A stretch of 64,000 nucleotides of DNA from Acinetobacter sp. ANC 4558 (GTDB lineage Bacteria > Pseudomonadota > Gammaproteobacteria > Pseudomonadales > Moraxellaceae), in NCBI RefSeq assembly GCF_002135375.1, contig NZ_NEGH01000009.1, positions 124,001 to 188,000 on the forward strand. The letters run 5' to 3'. Positions within the stretch are counted from its first letter, which is position 1, and every line of letters starts with the position of its first letter. This document shows positions 1-9,167 of this stretch, piece by piece. The notes beneath the pieces were generated by a model, which was not told the DNA's origin, ran no database searches, and worked only from the letters and a program-made list of their open reading frames with translations. A program made the position numbers and the translations under genes.

Positions 1-1
1 G

Positions 2-49
2 GCAATTGTCTCTTTAATCGCCATTACTGTTATTCGCTTTTTCAATTAA
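2..49 (+). CDS. C-terminal end of a membrane protein (partial)
   Basis: The second frame stays open from the window edge to a TAA at 47-49 and encodes a hydrophobic tail, AIVSLIAITVIRFFN. This looks like the last transmembrane helix of a transporter or permease. It lies 52 bp upstream of the amidase on the same strand, so the two may be co-transcribed. Only 15 codons are visible, so family assignment is not possible. Confidence 0.35.
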   Translation, partial: AIVSLIAITVIRFFN

Positions 50-101
50 TACGATGAATAGCATTAAGTCTGCTGTCTCCTAACATCTACAGAGTAAGAA
101 T

Positions 102-1457
102 ATGCAAGATTGCCCTATACAAGGTTATTTTTCTAAATTAAGTATCGCAGATACTGCTCATTTACTACATTCAAGAAAAATATCGGTTCGAGAATTAATA
201 CAAAATACATTGGATTCGATTTCTCAGCTCGATCGTAATCTTAATGCTTTCTGCCATGTAGATGTTCAGCATGCCTTAGCACAAGCACAGGAAATTGATG
301 CACTTTTTGAACAAAATATTATTCTAAGTCCATTACAAGGAATACCTGTTGCAATCAAAGATAATATTGACACTGCAAATTTGATAACTTCAATGGGATC
401 AAATTTTTATAAAGACTTTATTCCAAAGAATGATGCTGATTGCGTTCAAGTTTTAAAATCTTTAGGTACAATTATTATTGGAAAGACAAATACAAATGAA
501 TTTGCCTATGGACCTACTGGAGATTGCTCAGCGCATGGTGCAACGTTAAATCCTTGGAATTTAGAAAAAATATCGGGAGGTTCGAGTTGTGGAAGTGCTG
601 TTGCAGTTGCAACGGGTATGGTTCCACTTGCATTGGGAACAGATACTGGAGGCTCTATTCGTATTCCCGCTTCTCTCAATGGAATATTTGGATTTAAACC
701 CAGTTATGGAAAGCTTTCATTACAGGGTGTTTTTCCGTTATCTGAATCCTTAGATCATTTAGGTATATTAACTAAAGATATTCATGATTTACAGCTTGTA
801 TGGAATTTATTTCAGCAAAAATCTTTGACTCATTCAGACCATATTGAGACATCATCTGAATTTAATATTGCTTGGTTGCCCAATAGTGAAATCACATCTT
901 CTTATGATTTAAATATTTATCGTGACATCAAAAATTTTATTTCTGCGAAATTTAACCCGAATCTACAGATAATTCATCCTTTAAATGAGTTATTTTCAGA
1001 TATTCAACAATGCTTTAATCACATTCAAAGTAGTGAAGCTTATGCGATCCATGCTGAACATGTTGAACACACTCCTGATTTATTTCAAAAAGAAGTGCTT
1101 GAGCGACTGTTAGCATCAAAAAAAATTGCGGGTTGGCAATACCTGTTGGCTAAAAAGAAACAAATCGAATGTATCAATCAATTTAAAACCCTTTGCCAAG
1201 AGGTTGATTTTATTTTGATGCCAACGCTTCCAATTTCAGCTCCAAACCTCTATGAGAGAAGCATTCATTTAAATAATCATCAGATCAATGTTAAAGAAGC
1301 CTTACTTAGCCTCACGTCACCATGGAATGTACTCAGATTTCCTGTTTGCAGTGTTCCTTTACTCAATAGAAATGGTCTTCCAATTGGCTTACAAGTCATT
1401 GCTGTCAATCAATCTGAACAAGCACTATTACAATTCATTCAGGAAAATTTTAATTAA
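102..1457 (+). CDS. Amidase-signature family amidohydrolase
   Basis: Hydrolyses a carbon-nitrogen amide bond of an unidentified small substrate; probably cytoplasmic. The 451-residue protein has the amidase-signature Ser-cisSer-Lys triad: the lysine in AIKDNID (near residue 87), the Gly/Ser-rich segment SGGSSCGSAVAVA (near 160) and the nucleophile region GTDTGGSIRIPAS (near 180). Length fits GatA, AtzF and indole-acetamide hydrolase relatives. No gatB/gatC neighbours are present, so it is not the tRNA amidotransferase. GAGTAAG just upstream is an acceptable ribosome site. The upstream membrane-protein tail suggests an uptake-plus-hydrolysis pair, which is inference. Family is secure, substrate unknown. 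Confidence 0.8.
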   Translation: MQDCPIQGYFSKLSIADTAHLLHSRKISVRELIQNTLDSISQLDRNLNAFCHVDVQHALAQAQEIDALFEQNIILSPLQGIPVAIKDNIDTANLITSMGSNFYKDFIPKNDADCVQVLKSLGTIIIGKTNTNEFAYGPTGDCSAHGATLNPWNLEKISGGSSCGSAVAVATGMVPLALGTDTGGSIRIPASLNGIFGFKPSYGKLSLQGVFPLSESLDHLGILTKDIHDLQLVWNLFQQKSLTHSDHIETSSEFNIAWLPNSEITSSYDLNIYRDIKNFISAKFNPNLQIIHPLNELFSDIQQCFNHIQSSEAYAIHAEHVEHTPDLFQKEVLERLLASKKIAGWQYLLAKKKQIECINQFKTLCQEVDFILMPTLPISAPNLYERSIHLNNHQINVKEALLSLTSPWNVLRFPVCSVPLLNRNGLPIGLQVIAVNQSEQALLQFIQENFN

Positions 1458-1498
1458 AAAACTACATCTGTTGATGCTTAGGCATAAAATTAATCAAA

Positions 1499-1523
1499 AA
1501 AACTGGTCTATGCCAGTTTTTTT
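1499..1523 (+). terminator. Intrinsic terminator after the amidase gene
   Basis: Perfect 8-bp stem AAAACTGG/CCAGTTTT with a 6-nt loop, followed by further T residues. It closes the amidase transcript before the convergent LysE-type gene. Confidence 0.75.
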
Positions 1524-1655
1524 AAACTTTACTCTTTTATGATCAATGTATTAAATAACTTTAAACTTTAATACGACGTCATTGATTTTTTGAAATTTAA
1601 TGAATTGATTTAAGCTTAGTATTCATCGCAAAGATTTTCGCTTAATGAATAAAAT

Positions 1656-2288
1656 TTATTTCATTCCAAAAATTAACTTCAAACCTAATATGGTCATCAC
1701 AGTTCCAGCAGCACGATCAAATTTAGCTTTAGATTTTAAATATGCTTGGCGTGGTTTTTCTGCCGATAACGCAACAGCGACTAAAGAACACCAACCTGCA
1801 TCAATAAAAAAGCATAAAATCGGTAAAACAAAATAGTAATATGTTGGAAACTCTTGAGGTAATAGCGCAGTAAAAATACTTGCCAAAACAATTGCAATTT
1901 TAGGATTAGATAATTGCGTAATTAATCCAGTCATAAACGCACGACGTAAGGTCATTTGTTGAATTCGTGATTCATCTGTATCTATAGGTTCTTTCGCATG
2001 TTTAATAATTTTATAAGCGAGCCAAAGTAAATATAAACCACCGCAAATTTTCAAAATAAAATAAGCTGAGGGCACTGCCAATAAGAATGCTTGTAAACCT
2101 AAAACAGCCAGTAGACCAAAAAAAGCAGCTCCAAAACCAGTACCTAACGCCGTAAATAGCCCATGCTTACGCGAAATCGCAATTGAGTTTTTTGCCACAT
2201 AAATAGAAGTTGGACCTGGGCTCATTGCACCGAGCATTAAAGCAAATGCAATTGAACCTAAAATCAAAAGTGATTCCACAATAATCAT
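1656..2288 (-). CDS. LysE/RhtB-family amino-acid exporter
   Basis: Inner-membrane exporter of amino acids or derivatives. The 210-residue protein has the family's N-terminal signature, MLGAMSPGPTSIYVAKNS, followed by GLFTALGTGFGAAFFGLLAVLG. Six hydrophobic segments are visible, as usual for this family, with a more polar central stretch (near residues 100-115). Length is typical of RhtB members. It stands alone, convergent with the amidase and divergent from nothing obvious. The substrate cannot be told from sequence. Confidence 0.85.
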   Translation of the reverse strand: MIIVESLLILGSIAFALMLGAMSPGPTSIYVAKNSIAISRKHGLFTALGTGFGAAFFGLLAVLGLQAFLLAVPSAYFILKICGGLYLLWLAYKIIKHAKEPIDTDESRIQQMTLRRAFMTGLITQLSNPKIAIVLASIFTALLPQEFPTYYYFVLPILCFFIDAGWCSLVAVALSAEKPRQAYLKSKAKFDRAAGTVMTILGLKLIFGMK

Positions 2289-2390
2289 CTCAATAATGAA
2301 ACAAAATAATTACGAGATTTTACTCAATTTATCAAAAAAAATCTCGATAGAGATAACATTATTTTATTTCCACAATCATGCTTTATCTCT

Positions 2391-2564
2391 TTATTTTTCA
2401 ACTTGCTTTGTTGTTAGCAATTGATAATCTTGATCAAATGCAGGTACGCCACCAATAATCATCGTTCTTTGATCTGTTTTAGGCTTATTAAAATTCTCTG
2501 TCGAATCACAGGCAACTAATCCACTCATGAGTAGTATTATCAATATGAAGGGCACTTTTTCCAT
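2391..2564 (-). CDS. Small predicted lipoprotein, 57 aa
   Basis: A short gene with start ATG at 2564, preceded by an AAGGA ribosome site about 7 nt upstream. The product begins with a hydrophobic signal segment ending in the lipobox-like LVAC (cysteine 19), followed by a polar 38-residue tail containing MIIGGVPAFDQDYQ. It is probably exported and lipidated. No known family is recognised. The adjacent genes are unrelated, so it is likely monocistronic. Confidence 0.6.
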   Translation of the reverse strand: MEKVPFILIILLMSGLVACDSTENFNKPKTDQRTMIIGGVPAFDQDYQLLTTKQVEK

Positions 2565-2698
2565 GTTGCTTTCCTTCTTTTTGTATTAGCTTAAATTTAG
2601 AATAGCATTATTGTTCAAATAATCAACAATCGTTTTACCTGACATTTTTCCTTTGTTATCATCCTAAAAAATTATCACCTGTATGTAGGATAAGTCCC

Positions 2699-3604
2699 TT
2701 GTCCCAATATCCTATTCATCATGAAACACAACATAACTTTAAATGTATTGAACAAGCTATTCCCTATCAAACAATTCAATATAAAAATATCGCAATTACC
2801 ATTAAGCGATTAGATCAAGTTCATCCTGCAATTTCTGGAAATAAATTCTTCAAACTGAAATATAATTTTATTCACGCAAAATCTTTAGGGTATCAAGGCG
2901 TTATAACATTTGGTGGTGCCTATTCCAACCATATTGCTGCAACAGCATTTGCAGCAAAAGTATTTGATTTTAAAAGTGTTGGTATTATTCGTGGTGAAGA
3001 ACTTCAACATAAGCCTCTCAACTCAACTTTAAGCTTTGCTCAACAGCAAGAGATGTCTTTTCTGTTTGTATCTCGACAACAGTATCAACTCAAACAAACG
3101 CTAGAGTTTTTGGAAAAATTAAAAAAAGATTATCCTGAATATTATCTTATTCCTGAAGGTGGAACCAATCGTTTTGCTATTTTAGGCTGCCAAGAAATAT
3201 TAAATACGTCTGATCTTCAAAATTATCAAACCATTGCTTGTGCAGTTGGTACTGGTGGTACACTTGCTGGAATAATTGAATCCTGTACAGAAAAACAAAA
3301 AATTTGGGGATTCTCTGCGCTCAAAGGTCACTTTCTTCACCATGAAATTCAACAATATACAACCAAAAAAAATTGGCAAATCACAGATCAGTATTGCTGT
3401 GGTGGTTATGCAAAAATCACATCAGAACTTATTGATTTTATTCGCTATTTTGAAAAAACTTATGGCATACCGCTTGAACAAATTTATACAGGAAAAATGT
3501 TTATGGGCATTTTTGATTTAATTGATCAAGGAAAGTTAAACAATCAATCTAAAATTCTAGCGATTCATAGTGGTGGTTTACAAGGAAGAAGTCCCCAAAT
3601 TTAA
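2699..3604 (+). CDS. PLP-dependent D-cysteine desulfhydrase/ACC deaminase family protein
   Basis: Pyridoxal-phosphate enzyme of the fold-type II group that includes D-cysteine desulfhydrase and 1-aminocyclopropane-1-carboxylate deaminase. The 301-residue protein has the Schiff-base lysine region SGNKFFKLKYN (near residue 48), the substrate-contact GGAYSNHIAATA and the phosphate-binding AVGTGGTLAGI loop near residue 185. The start is TTG: AGGA at 2687-2690 sits 8 nt before it, while the only nearby ATG is followed at once by a stop codon. Which amino acid it deaminates is unknown; D-cysteine is the usual bacterial assignment. Confidence 0.75.
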   Translation: MSQYPIHHETQHNFKCIEQAIPYQTIQYKNIAITIKRLDQVHPAISGNKFFKLKYNFIHAKSLGYQGVITFGGAYSNHIAATAFAAKVFDFKSVGIIRGEELQHKPLNSTLSFAQQQEMSFLFVSRQQYQLKQTLEFLEKLKKDYPEYYLIPEGGTNRFAILGCQEILNTSDLQNYQTIACAVGTGGTLAGIIESCTEKQKIWGFSALKGHFLHHEIQQYTTKKNWQITDQYCCGGYAKITSELIDFIRYFEKTYGIPLEQIYTGKMFMGIFDLIDQGKLNNQSKILAIHSGGLQGRSPQI

Positions 3605-3626
3605 GAGCTTTCTCCTAAAAAATAAT

Positions 3627-3956
3627 TTATTTCATACCAATGGGTTGATTATCATTCAGTGCATTAATGCCAACAACTAAACGATAAATTTGCCAGACCA
3701 TAACCAAGAAAATAACTAAATAACCAATGAAGACAACGGCAAGAAGGAATCCAACAATATAACCGACAAGGCACCACCAAAATGTTTTGATTTGCCAGTC
3801 AACATGACTTTCTAACCATGTTCCACGCATTTCATTACGCTTGACATAGTTCATAATAATGGCAATTAAGCCCGTGATACCGACAAGAAATCCAACTAGA
3901 TACAATATATAGGTAATTAAATTATATTTTTTAAGTTTTTCTTCATCTGAACCCAT
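3627..3956 (-). CDS. DUF4870-like inner-membrane protein
   Basis: A 109-residue protein with three hydrophobic segments and the conserved-looking stretch WLESHVDWQIKTFWW between the first and second, a pattern seen in DUF4870-type proteins. Function is unknown. I chose the ATG at 3956 because GGGGGA lies about 4-8 nt upstream; the earlier in-frame ATG at 3968 has no ribosome site. It is convergent with the PLP enzyme gene, with only 22 bp between their ends. Confidence 0.7.
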   Translation of the reverse strand: MGSDEEKLKKYNLITYILYLVGFLVGITGLIAIIMNYVKRNEMRGTWLESHVDWQIKTFWWCLVGYIVGFLLAVVFIGYLVIFLVMVWQIYRLVVGINALNDNQPIGMK

Positions 3957-4335
3957 TAGATCCCCCATTAATTATTGAATAATATTATTGCTTTCTTTAA
4001 CACTATAATTTTTATATTCGCGAATTACAAACCTATATCGCGCTTCTTTTACATTCAATAATAAATAAATTTTCAAACGTTGAATGCCTTCACCCAGACA
4101 CGCAAAACACATTGTTTTTTCTACTTGAGTGGGGTATGAAATCATTCATACACGCTGTTCATTTTAAATTTTAGTTTATATAGAAAACTTATCGTAAAAG
4201 CCTGATTTTTGCATACTATAAAATATAATACTTTGGTTTTACAGTACGAAATTGATTCTACGGCACTAAAAGTAATTCCAACATTTAGTTTAAAATTGGC
4301 TATAATTGCTCGCTTTCAACCTTGGAAGCACGCGC
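3957..4335. other. Intergenic region with one promoter candidate
   Basis: About 380 bp without a gene. It is AT-rich and separates divergent genes, so it should hold a promoter for each. The only clear element is a TATAAT hexamer at 4301-4306 on the plus strand, ahead of the flavoprotein gene. I see no convincing -35 box, repeat or RNA structure. Confidence 0.5.
4301..4306 (+). promoter_or_regulatory. Candidate -10 box for the flavoprotein gene
   Basis: A perfect TATAAT hexamer 30 bp before the chosen start codon, in the context GGCTATAATTGC. The upstream -35 region is poor (TTCCAA at a suboptimal distance). Confidence 0.4.
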
Positions 4336-5535
4336 ATGTCTTTAAATCAATATGATGTTTTAATTATTGGTGCTGGTGCTTCTGGCTTAATGGCGGCATA
4401 TATGGCAGCACAACGTGGTCGTCGCGTGGTTGTTGTTGAAAAAGCCAATAAAGTTGGAAAAAAAATTCTCATGTCTGGTGGTGGAAAATGTAATTTTACC
4501 AACCTCTATGTTGAGCCGGAAAATTTCATTTCCCACAATCCTCATTTTGTTATTTCTGCTCTGAGTCGTTATAGCAACTGGGATTTCATTGGTTTAGTGG
4601 CTGATCATGGTATTCAATATGAAGAACGCAAACATGGGCAATTATTCACATTAAATGGCTCAAAAGACATCTTAACAATGTTACTGAATGAATGTGAAAA
4701 AACAGGTTTAGTTGAGATTAAAACCAATTGTGATGTTAAAGCAGTGACTTCTATTAATGATTGTAACTTTCAAGTCGCAACCAATATTGGATATTTTCAA
4801 GCAGAATCTGTGGTTATTGCATCTGGAGGCTTATCCATTCCAACACTAGGTGGTTCTGCAATTGGCTATGAAATTGCAAAACAGTTTGGACATCATGTTT
4901 TCCCTACCCGTGCTGGTCTTGTGCCATTTACCTTCACAGACAGCTTTAAAGAGATTACCCATCGTTTAAGTGGTAATGCCATAGACGTAACACTATCAAA
5001 TGACTTAAATTCATTCACTGAAGCACTTTTATTTACACACCGTGGCTTAAGTGGCCCAAGTGCATTACAGCTTTCAAACTATTGGCATGTAGGACAAAGC
5101 TTTCAAATTAATTTTTTCCCACAAATTGACTTAAATGAATATTTAAAATCAAAAAAAACAGCACAACCCAAAGTATTCATTCGAACACTATTCAATGAGT
5201 TTTTACCTAAAAGTATTGTTTTAGAATTACAAAATCTAATCTGGCCAGATATTGCGGAGATTGCCATCGGTCATATTAGTGATGAAAGATTATTGACACT
5301 TTCCCAACAATTGCATGAGTTTAGTGTTAAGCCTTCCGGTACAGAAGGTTATAGAACAGCAGAAGTTACTTTAGGTGGCGTAGATACCACAGAAGTTTCA
5401 TCTAAAACAATGGAAAGTAAAAAACAAAAAGGTTTATTTTTTATTGGCGAAATTCTAGATGTTACAGGACATTTAGGTGGATTCAACTTTCAATGGGCAT
5501 GGTCATCTGCCCATGCCACCGCTCAATATGTTTAA
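4336..5535 (+). CDS. BaiN/HI0933-type NAD(P)/FAD-dependent oxidoreductase
   Basis: Flavoprotein of the HI0933/BaiN (YhiN) group. The N-terminal Rossmann motif is VLIIGAGASGLMAAYMAA followed by a charged end at VVVVEKANKVGKK, and the family signature ILMSGGGKCNFTN comes next. The C-terminal FAD motif GGFNFQWAWSSAHATA is present. At 399 residues the length is normal. The start is the ATG at 4336, preceded by GGAAG about 7 nt upstream; a further-upstream TTG would overlap the promoter. Family members are poorly characterised; a role in reducing an unsaturated substrate is inferred from BaiN only. Confidence 0.8.
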   Translation: MSLNQYDVLIIGAGASGLMAAYMAAQRGRRVVVVEKANKVGKKILMSGGGKCNFTNLYVEPENFISHNPHFVISALSRYSNWDFIGLVADHGIQYEERKHGQLFTLNGSKDILTMLLNECEKTGLVEIKTNCDVKAVTSINDCNFQVATNIGYFQAESVVIASGGLSIPTLGGSAIGYEIAKQFGHHVFPTRAGLVPFTFTDSFKEITHRLSGNAIDVTLSNDLNSFTEALLFTHRGLSGPSALQLSNYWHVGQSFQINFFPQIDLNEYLKSKKTAQPKVFIRTLFNEFLPKSIVLELQNLIWPDIAEIAIGHISDERLLTLSQQLHEFSVKPSGTEGYRTAEVTLGGVDTTEVSSKTMESKKQKGLFFIGEILDVTGHLGGFNFQWAWSSAHATAQYV

Positions 5536-5557
5536 TCAATGATGAGCACTATAATTT

Positions 5558-5591
5558 TGAGATGATTTTTAATTTACACAAAATCATCTCA
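5558..5591. terminator. Perfect 12-bp hairpin after the flavoprotein gene
   Basis: TGAGATGATTTT is repeated inverted as AAAATCATCTCA around a 10-nt loop. There is no T tract behind it on the plus strand, so it may be a weak or Rho-assisted terminator, or an RNA-stabilising 3' structure. Confidence 0.45.
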
Positions 5592-5713
5592 TGATCATCA
5601 TCTTCATTACCGTAACATTAAATGTTGATTCTCCATTACAATGGACTCATCAAAGATGATGTACTTAATGCTACTCAATCTACTTCTTTAAATTTCAATA
5701 GTCTTAACAATTG

Positions 5714-5869
5714 TTATTCTTTCTCCTCCTCTAATAAGGGTGATATTTCAACTGGTTGTTCTTCATTGGGCTTACGAAATACAAATTTATAAGCACTAAC
5801 TAAAAAACCAACAGTTACGCCTGCAATAATAAAAGGTGTAAGTATTCTACTTGATGTCTTTTTCTTCAT
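5714..5869 (-). CDS. Small membrane protein, 51 aa
   Basis: ATG at 5869 follows an AGAGGT ribosome site. The product has a basic N-terminus (MKKKTSSR), one hydrophobic segment (FIIAGVTVGFLVSAYKFVF) and an acidic C-terminus (LLEEEKE). It lies just downstream of the CmpX-like channel gene on the same strand, 71 bp from its end, and may be read with it. No family recognised. Confidence 0.55.
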   Translation of the reverse strand: MKKKTSSRILTPFIIAGVTVGFLVSAYKFVFRKPNEEQPVEISPLLEEEKE

Positions 5870-5940
5870 ATTAACCTCTGCTTTCTCATAGAGCTTATGA
5901 AAATAAGACCAACCTAAAAATCAATTGATCTTCATCTTGT

Positions 5941-7503
5941 CTATTGTTCTTTTGCCTCGTCATCATTCGGTTGCTTTTGTGAAGTTTCCGCATTTGAATC
6001 ATTGTTCTGAGCAACTGTAGTCTGTAGTTTAGATGCTTCTTTTTTTGCATTATCAATCAAATCAATGAGTATTTGCTCTGCTGGCTTGCGTCCACCTAAA
6101 CCAAATGCAAGAGCAAAAGCAACTGCGACTGAACCTAGTGTTAGACCAAATGCCAAATTTACAATGGAATCTGCAATACCCATTGCTTTTAATCCCATCG
6201 CAATGACGAGACCTATAATTAAAATACGTACAATATTGCTTAACCAGCGTGAACAATTATTTTCACCACGTTGAATTGTATTTGCCACAACATTTGCAAA
6301 CCAAAAGCCAACCGCTAAAATGACAGCACCCAGTAATACATTTGCACCAAATTGGATAAATATTGCAATAAGATCACTTACTTGATTGAGTTCCAATCGA
6401 TTCGCAGCTTCAGAAACAGCAAACAACATCGTAAAAAATACAATTAAGCAGCCAATAATTTGAGAAACTTTATGGTTGCCTATAAAACGTTGTACATCTA
6501 TTTTTTCAGGGATTTCATCAATTCCTGAACCTGCAATGATATCCACAATTAAATTAGAAACAAATTTTGCGACGACATAAGCAATAATTAGAATTAAAAG
6601 TGCTGCAATAATATGAGGTATTGCATTCATAATTTCATATAGCATAGCTGTAGCAGGTTGCGAAATTGTAGAAATTCCTAATGCTTCAAATGCAATAATA
6701 AAAGCAGTAATGAGAATAACGGCAAAAATAAAAGAGCCGATAAATTGAGCAATATTAAGATTTTTTAAAATACCTAATTTTTCAGTATGTTGTTGAATAT
6801 TCAAGCTATTGATTAAGCCTTGTAAAATTCCACGAACAATTTTAGCAAGAATATATCCAATGAAAATAATAACAGCAGCAATAAAAATATTAGGTAAATA
6901 GGAAACGATTTCATTCACCATATTTTGGACTGGAAATAAAAGACCATTCAACCCCAATATTGAAAGAACAATAGGTAAAAATAACAATAAGATAAGCCAA
7001 TAAACAATATCACTAATACTTTGACTAATTGGACTAACTCCAATTTCTGTACTTAACTTTTCATCTAATGTCGTTTGATCCAGTAGTTTCTTCGCACCCA
7101 CTTTAATTAAATTTGCTAAAATCCAACCAATAAAACCAATTGCTATTGCAGCAAGTAACTTTGGAACGAATAATAAAAACTGTTGAATCATATTGCTAAA
7201 TGGACCACTAATGCTGGTTAAGTTCAGAACATTGAGCGCACCAATAACAGCAATAATTAAAATAATCCAAAATATAATTTTAGCGATAATTTTTTCAATA
7301 TTAGAAGAATGACCTGTCGCATGAGAAAGCTTACGATTTGTTTCACATTTTTCTAAGATTCGCTTCACGCCTGAAGCAATCAGCAGTGCAATAATCCAAC
7401 CAATGAATAAAATTGCAACTGCACTAATTATGGGATAAAACTGCTCCCAGTAATAGATCAAACTCAGTTGATTCAAATCTGTTCTAGCTAAATTATCATT
7501 CAT
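5941..7503 (-). CDS. CmpX-like mechanosensitive-channel family membrane protein
   Basis: A 520-residue inner-membrane protein made of repeated units of the conserved TM-helix repeat found in CmpX-type proteins. The repeats carry variants of GWIIALLIASGVKRIL: near residues 35, 132, 222, 310 and 395. A C-terminal hydrophobic region rich in Gly (LTLGSVAVAFALAFGLGGR) resembles the pore helix of small mechanosensitive channels, but I see no following MscS-type beta domain. The last 40 residues are polar, with Gln/Asn/Glu. The start at 7503 is favoured by AGGGG 8 nt upstream over the ATG eight codons earlier. A role in osmotic or envelope stress is inferred from the family. Confidence 0.75.
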   Translation of the reverse strand: MNDNLARTDLNQLSLIYYWEQFYPIISAVAILFIGWIIALLIASGVKRILEKCETNRKLSHATGHSSNIEKIIAKIIFWIILIIAVIGALNVLNLTSISGPFSNMIQQFLLFVPKLLAAIAIGFIGWILANLIKVGAKKLLDQTTLDEKLSTEIGVSPISQSISDIVYWLILLLFLPIVLSILGLNGLLFPVQNMVNEIVSYLPNIFIAAVIIFIGYILAKIVRGILQGLINSLNIQQHTEKLGILKNLNIAQFIGSFIFAVILITAFIIAFEALGISTISQPATAMLYEIMNAIPHIIAALLILIIAYVVAKFVSNLIVDIIAGSGIDEIPEKIDVQRFIGNHKVSQIIGCLIVFFTMLFAVSEAANRLELNQVSDLIAIFIQFGANVLLGAVILAVGFWFANVVANTIQRGENNCSRWLSNIVRILIIGLVIAMGLKAMGIADSIVNLAFGLTLGSVAVAFALAFGLGGRKPAEQILIDLIDNAKKEASKLQTTVAQNNDSNAETSQKQPNDDEAKEQ

Positions 7504-7839
7504 ATATATACCCCTATTTTTATACACATTCTTTTGGTATAGCCTGTTATTACAGTGTTTTAATCCATCTTTTTAAGCCTATTTAAAAAAAATAGATCGT
7601 ATTTTTATGACATAATGTATAAATACAATAAACACGATTAATCACATCATTGATATAACAATATTGAAACGTATTGCTATTTTTATACTGTATTTATTTT
7701 AATAATTTGTATTACTTTTAAGTTTTCACTTCTCATATATACATGAAATTATGAATTCATGCTTCACATTTATTAAATTTTAAAGCATATGCATAAATTT
7801 GAGCTATAATCATGCACCCTTTTTAATATATGAAGTTTT
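7504..7839. other. AT-rich intergenic region
   Basis: About 335 bp between divergent genes. It must hold promoters for both sides. A TATAAT at 7805-7810 lies 30 bp before the plus-strand gene, without a good -35. No repeats, RNA structure or small gene seen. Confidence 0.5.
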
Positions 7840-8262
7840 ATGGCGTATCGTCAACAAAGTGTATCGCTTGATCTTGACACTGACGTCACACATCAATGTT
7901 CATTACACTATACCCGTGATCAACATTTGATTGGTATTATTGAGTTTTCAAAACCAAGCTATGTACTTAAATGGGGTGATTTAGAATATTTTCGTCGTCG
8001 TACAGATGAATTTTCTGTCATGCCATTTCCAGAATGTATCAATGCAATGATCATTGATATTCGTAATATTTCTGCGTTTATAGATGCTGAAGTTCCGATT
8101 ATTCCATGGCGCTTGCTCGAAGAAGAATGCCCTATTCGTTTAATTGTGCCACAGGAGCGTTTAGACCATTATGCAGGTTTTTTTGAACCTACTTGGCTAT
8201 CGACCGACTTAGATACTGCGATTTTAGAAATAAGAGAATTTATGGATATGTTTGTTCATTAA
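7840..8262 (+). CDS. Conserved hypothetical protein, 140 aa
   Basis: A soluble, acidic 140-residue protein with no signal peptide or membrane segment. Alternating hydrophobic stretches such as INAMIIDIRNISAFID suggest an alpha/beta fold. No known domain recognised. It is monocistronic, with its own intrinsic terminator, and faces the convergent fpr gene. Confidence 0.6.
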   Translation: MAYRQQSVSLDLDTDVTHQCSLHYTRDQHLIGIIEFSKPSYVLKWGDLEYFRRRTDEFSVMPFPECINAMIIDIRNISAFIDAEVPIIPWRLLEEECPIRLIVPQERLDHYAGFFEPTWLSTDLDTAILEIREFMDMFVH

Positions 8263-8270
8263 TTTTTAAA

Positions 8271-8299
8271 TATAAAAACTCCGTCTTGGAGTTTTTATA
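8271..8299 (+). terminator. Intrinsic terminator between convergent genes
   Basis: Twelve-bp stem TATAAAAACTCC/GGAGTTTTTATA with a 5-nt loop. Its A/T arms make it work in both directions, so it probably serves the 140-aa gene and fpr alike. Confidence 0.75.
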
Positions 8300-8320
8300 T
8301 ACATCTATTTTTCTTTTATT

Positions 8321-9082
8321 TTACCAGTAATTTTCTACCGCAATATTTCCCTCACCCCGTCGATTCATTGTTAAACCACGTGCTTTTAACGCTTCCTTGG
8401 TATCTTCGACCATTTCTGGATTACCGCAAAGCATAATATGGCTTGTAGCAGGGTTGAATGTCGAACCAACTGCTTTTTCTAATTCACCGTTGGAAATCAA
8501 TTTCGGTAACCGATCATGCAAAGCTGCATGTGGATCTCGTGTAATAATTGCAATGAACTTAAACCCCTCATGACCTTCGCCAAAAGTTGTAGCAATCTCC
8601 TGAATACGATCTACATAGGCTAATTCTGATTGTGTACGCACACTATAGACTAAAAATATTTTTTGGTAATTTTGCCATGTGTCAAAATCTTGTAGCATTG
8701 ATAAAAAAGGGGCTAACCCTGTTCCTGTACCCAATAACCATAAATCTTGAGGTAATGGCAATTGATAACGTGCTAAAGTAAGATAGCCATAAGGAACTTT
8801 CTCGAGATAAATCTCATCGCCTTCTTTAAGATGCTGTAAATTTGAAGTGAAGGCGCCATGTGGAACTACAATTGAAAAGAACTCTAAGATTTCATCATAA
8901 GGTGAAGATACAACTGAATATGCTCGCGCCACCAATTCATCATTTACTTTAATGCCAATTCTTGCAAATTGACCCGCAGAAAACTTAAAGTGAGCTGGTC
9001 GCGTCATCGTAAAACTAAATAAGGTATCCGTCCAACGATGTACAGATAAAACTTTTTCTAAACTAAATTTTTCAATTGACAT
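8321..9082 (-). CDS. fpr: Ferredoxin--NADP(+) reductase
   Basis: Cytoplasmic FAD enzyme that exchanges electrons between NADPH and ferredoxin or flavodoxin and helps in oxidative-stress defence. The 253-residue protein has the FAD motif RAYSVVSSP (near residue 53), the pyrophosphate loop LLGTGTGLAPFLSML (near 115), the nucleotide motif MLCGNPEMVEDTKEAL (near 218) and the C-terminal aromatic end VENYW, typical of bacterial Fpr of the subclass without a longer extension. It is transcribed away from a LysR gene 85 bp off, the same arrangement as fpr-finR in pseudomonads, where FinR activates fpr. Confidence 0.92.
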   Translation of the reverse strand: MSIEKFSLEKVLSVHRWTDTLFSFTMTRPAHFKFSAGQFARIGIKVNDELVARAYSVVSSPYDEILEFFSIVVPHGAFTSNLQHLKEGDEIYLEKVPYGYLTLARYQLPLPQDLWLLGTGTGLAPFLSMLQDFDTWQNYQKIFLVYSVRTQSELAYVDRIQEIATTFGEGHEGFKFIAIITRDPHAALHDRLPKLISNGELEKAVGSTFNPATSHIMLCGNPEMVEDTKEALKARGLTMNRRGEGNIAVENYW

Positions 9083-9167
9083 GATTTCAACGTGGCATGA
9101 AAGACTGCGCTCATGTTAGCATGGCAACATAATTTATGAACAATTTTAATGTTAAGGCACCACGCTT

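Noticed and set aside
102..1457. GatA subunit of the tRNA amidotransferase
   Set aside because: Same superfamily, but gatB and gatC are absent nearby and the sequence fits a stand-alone amidase better.
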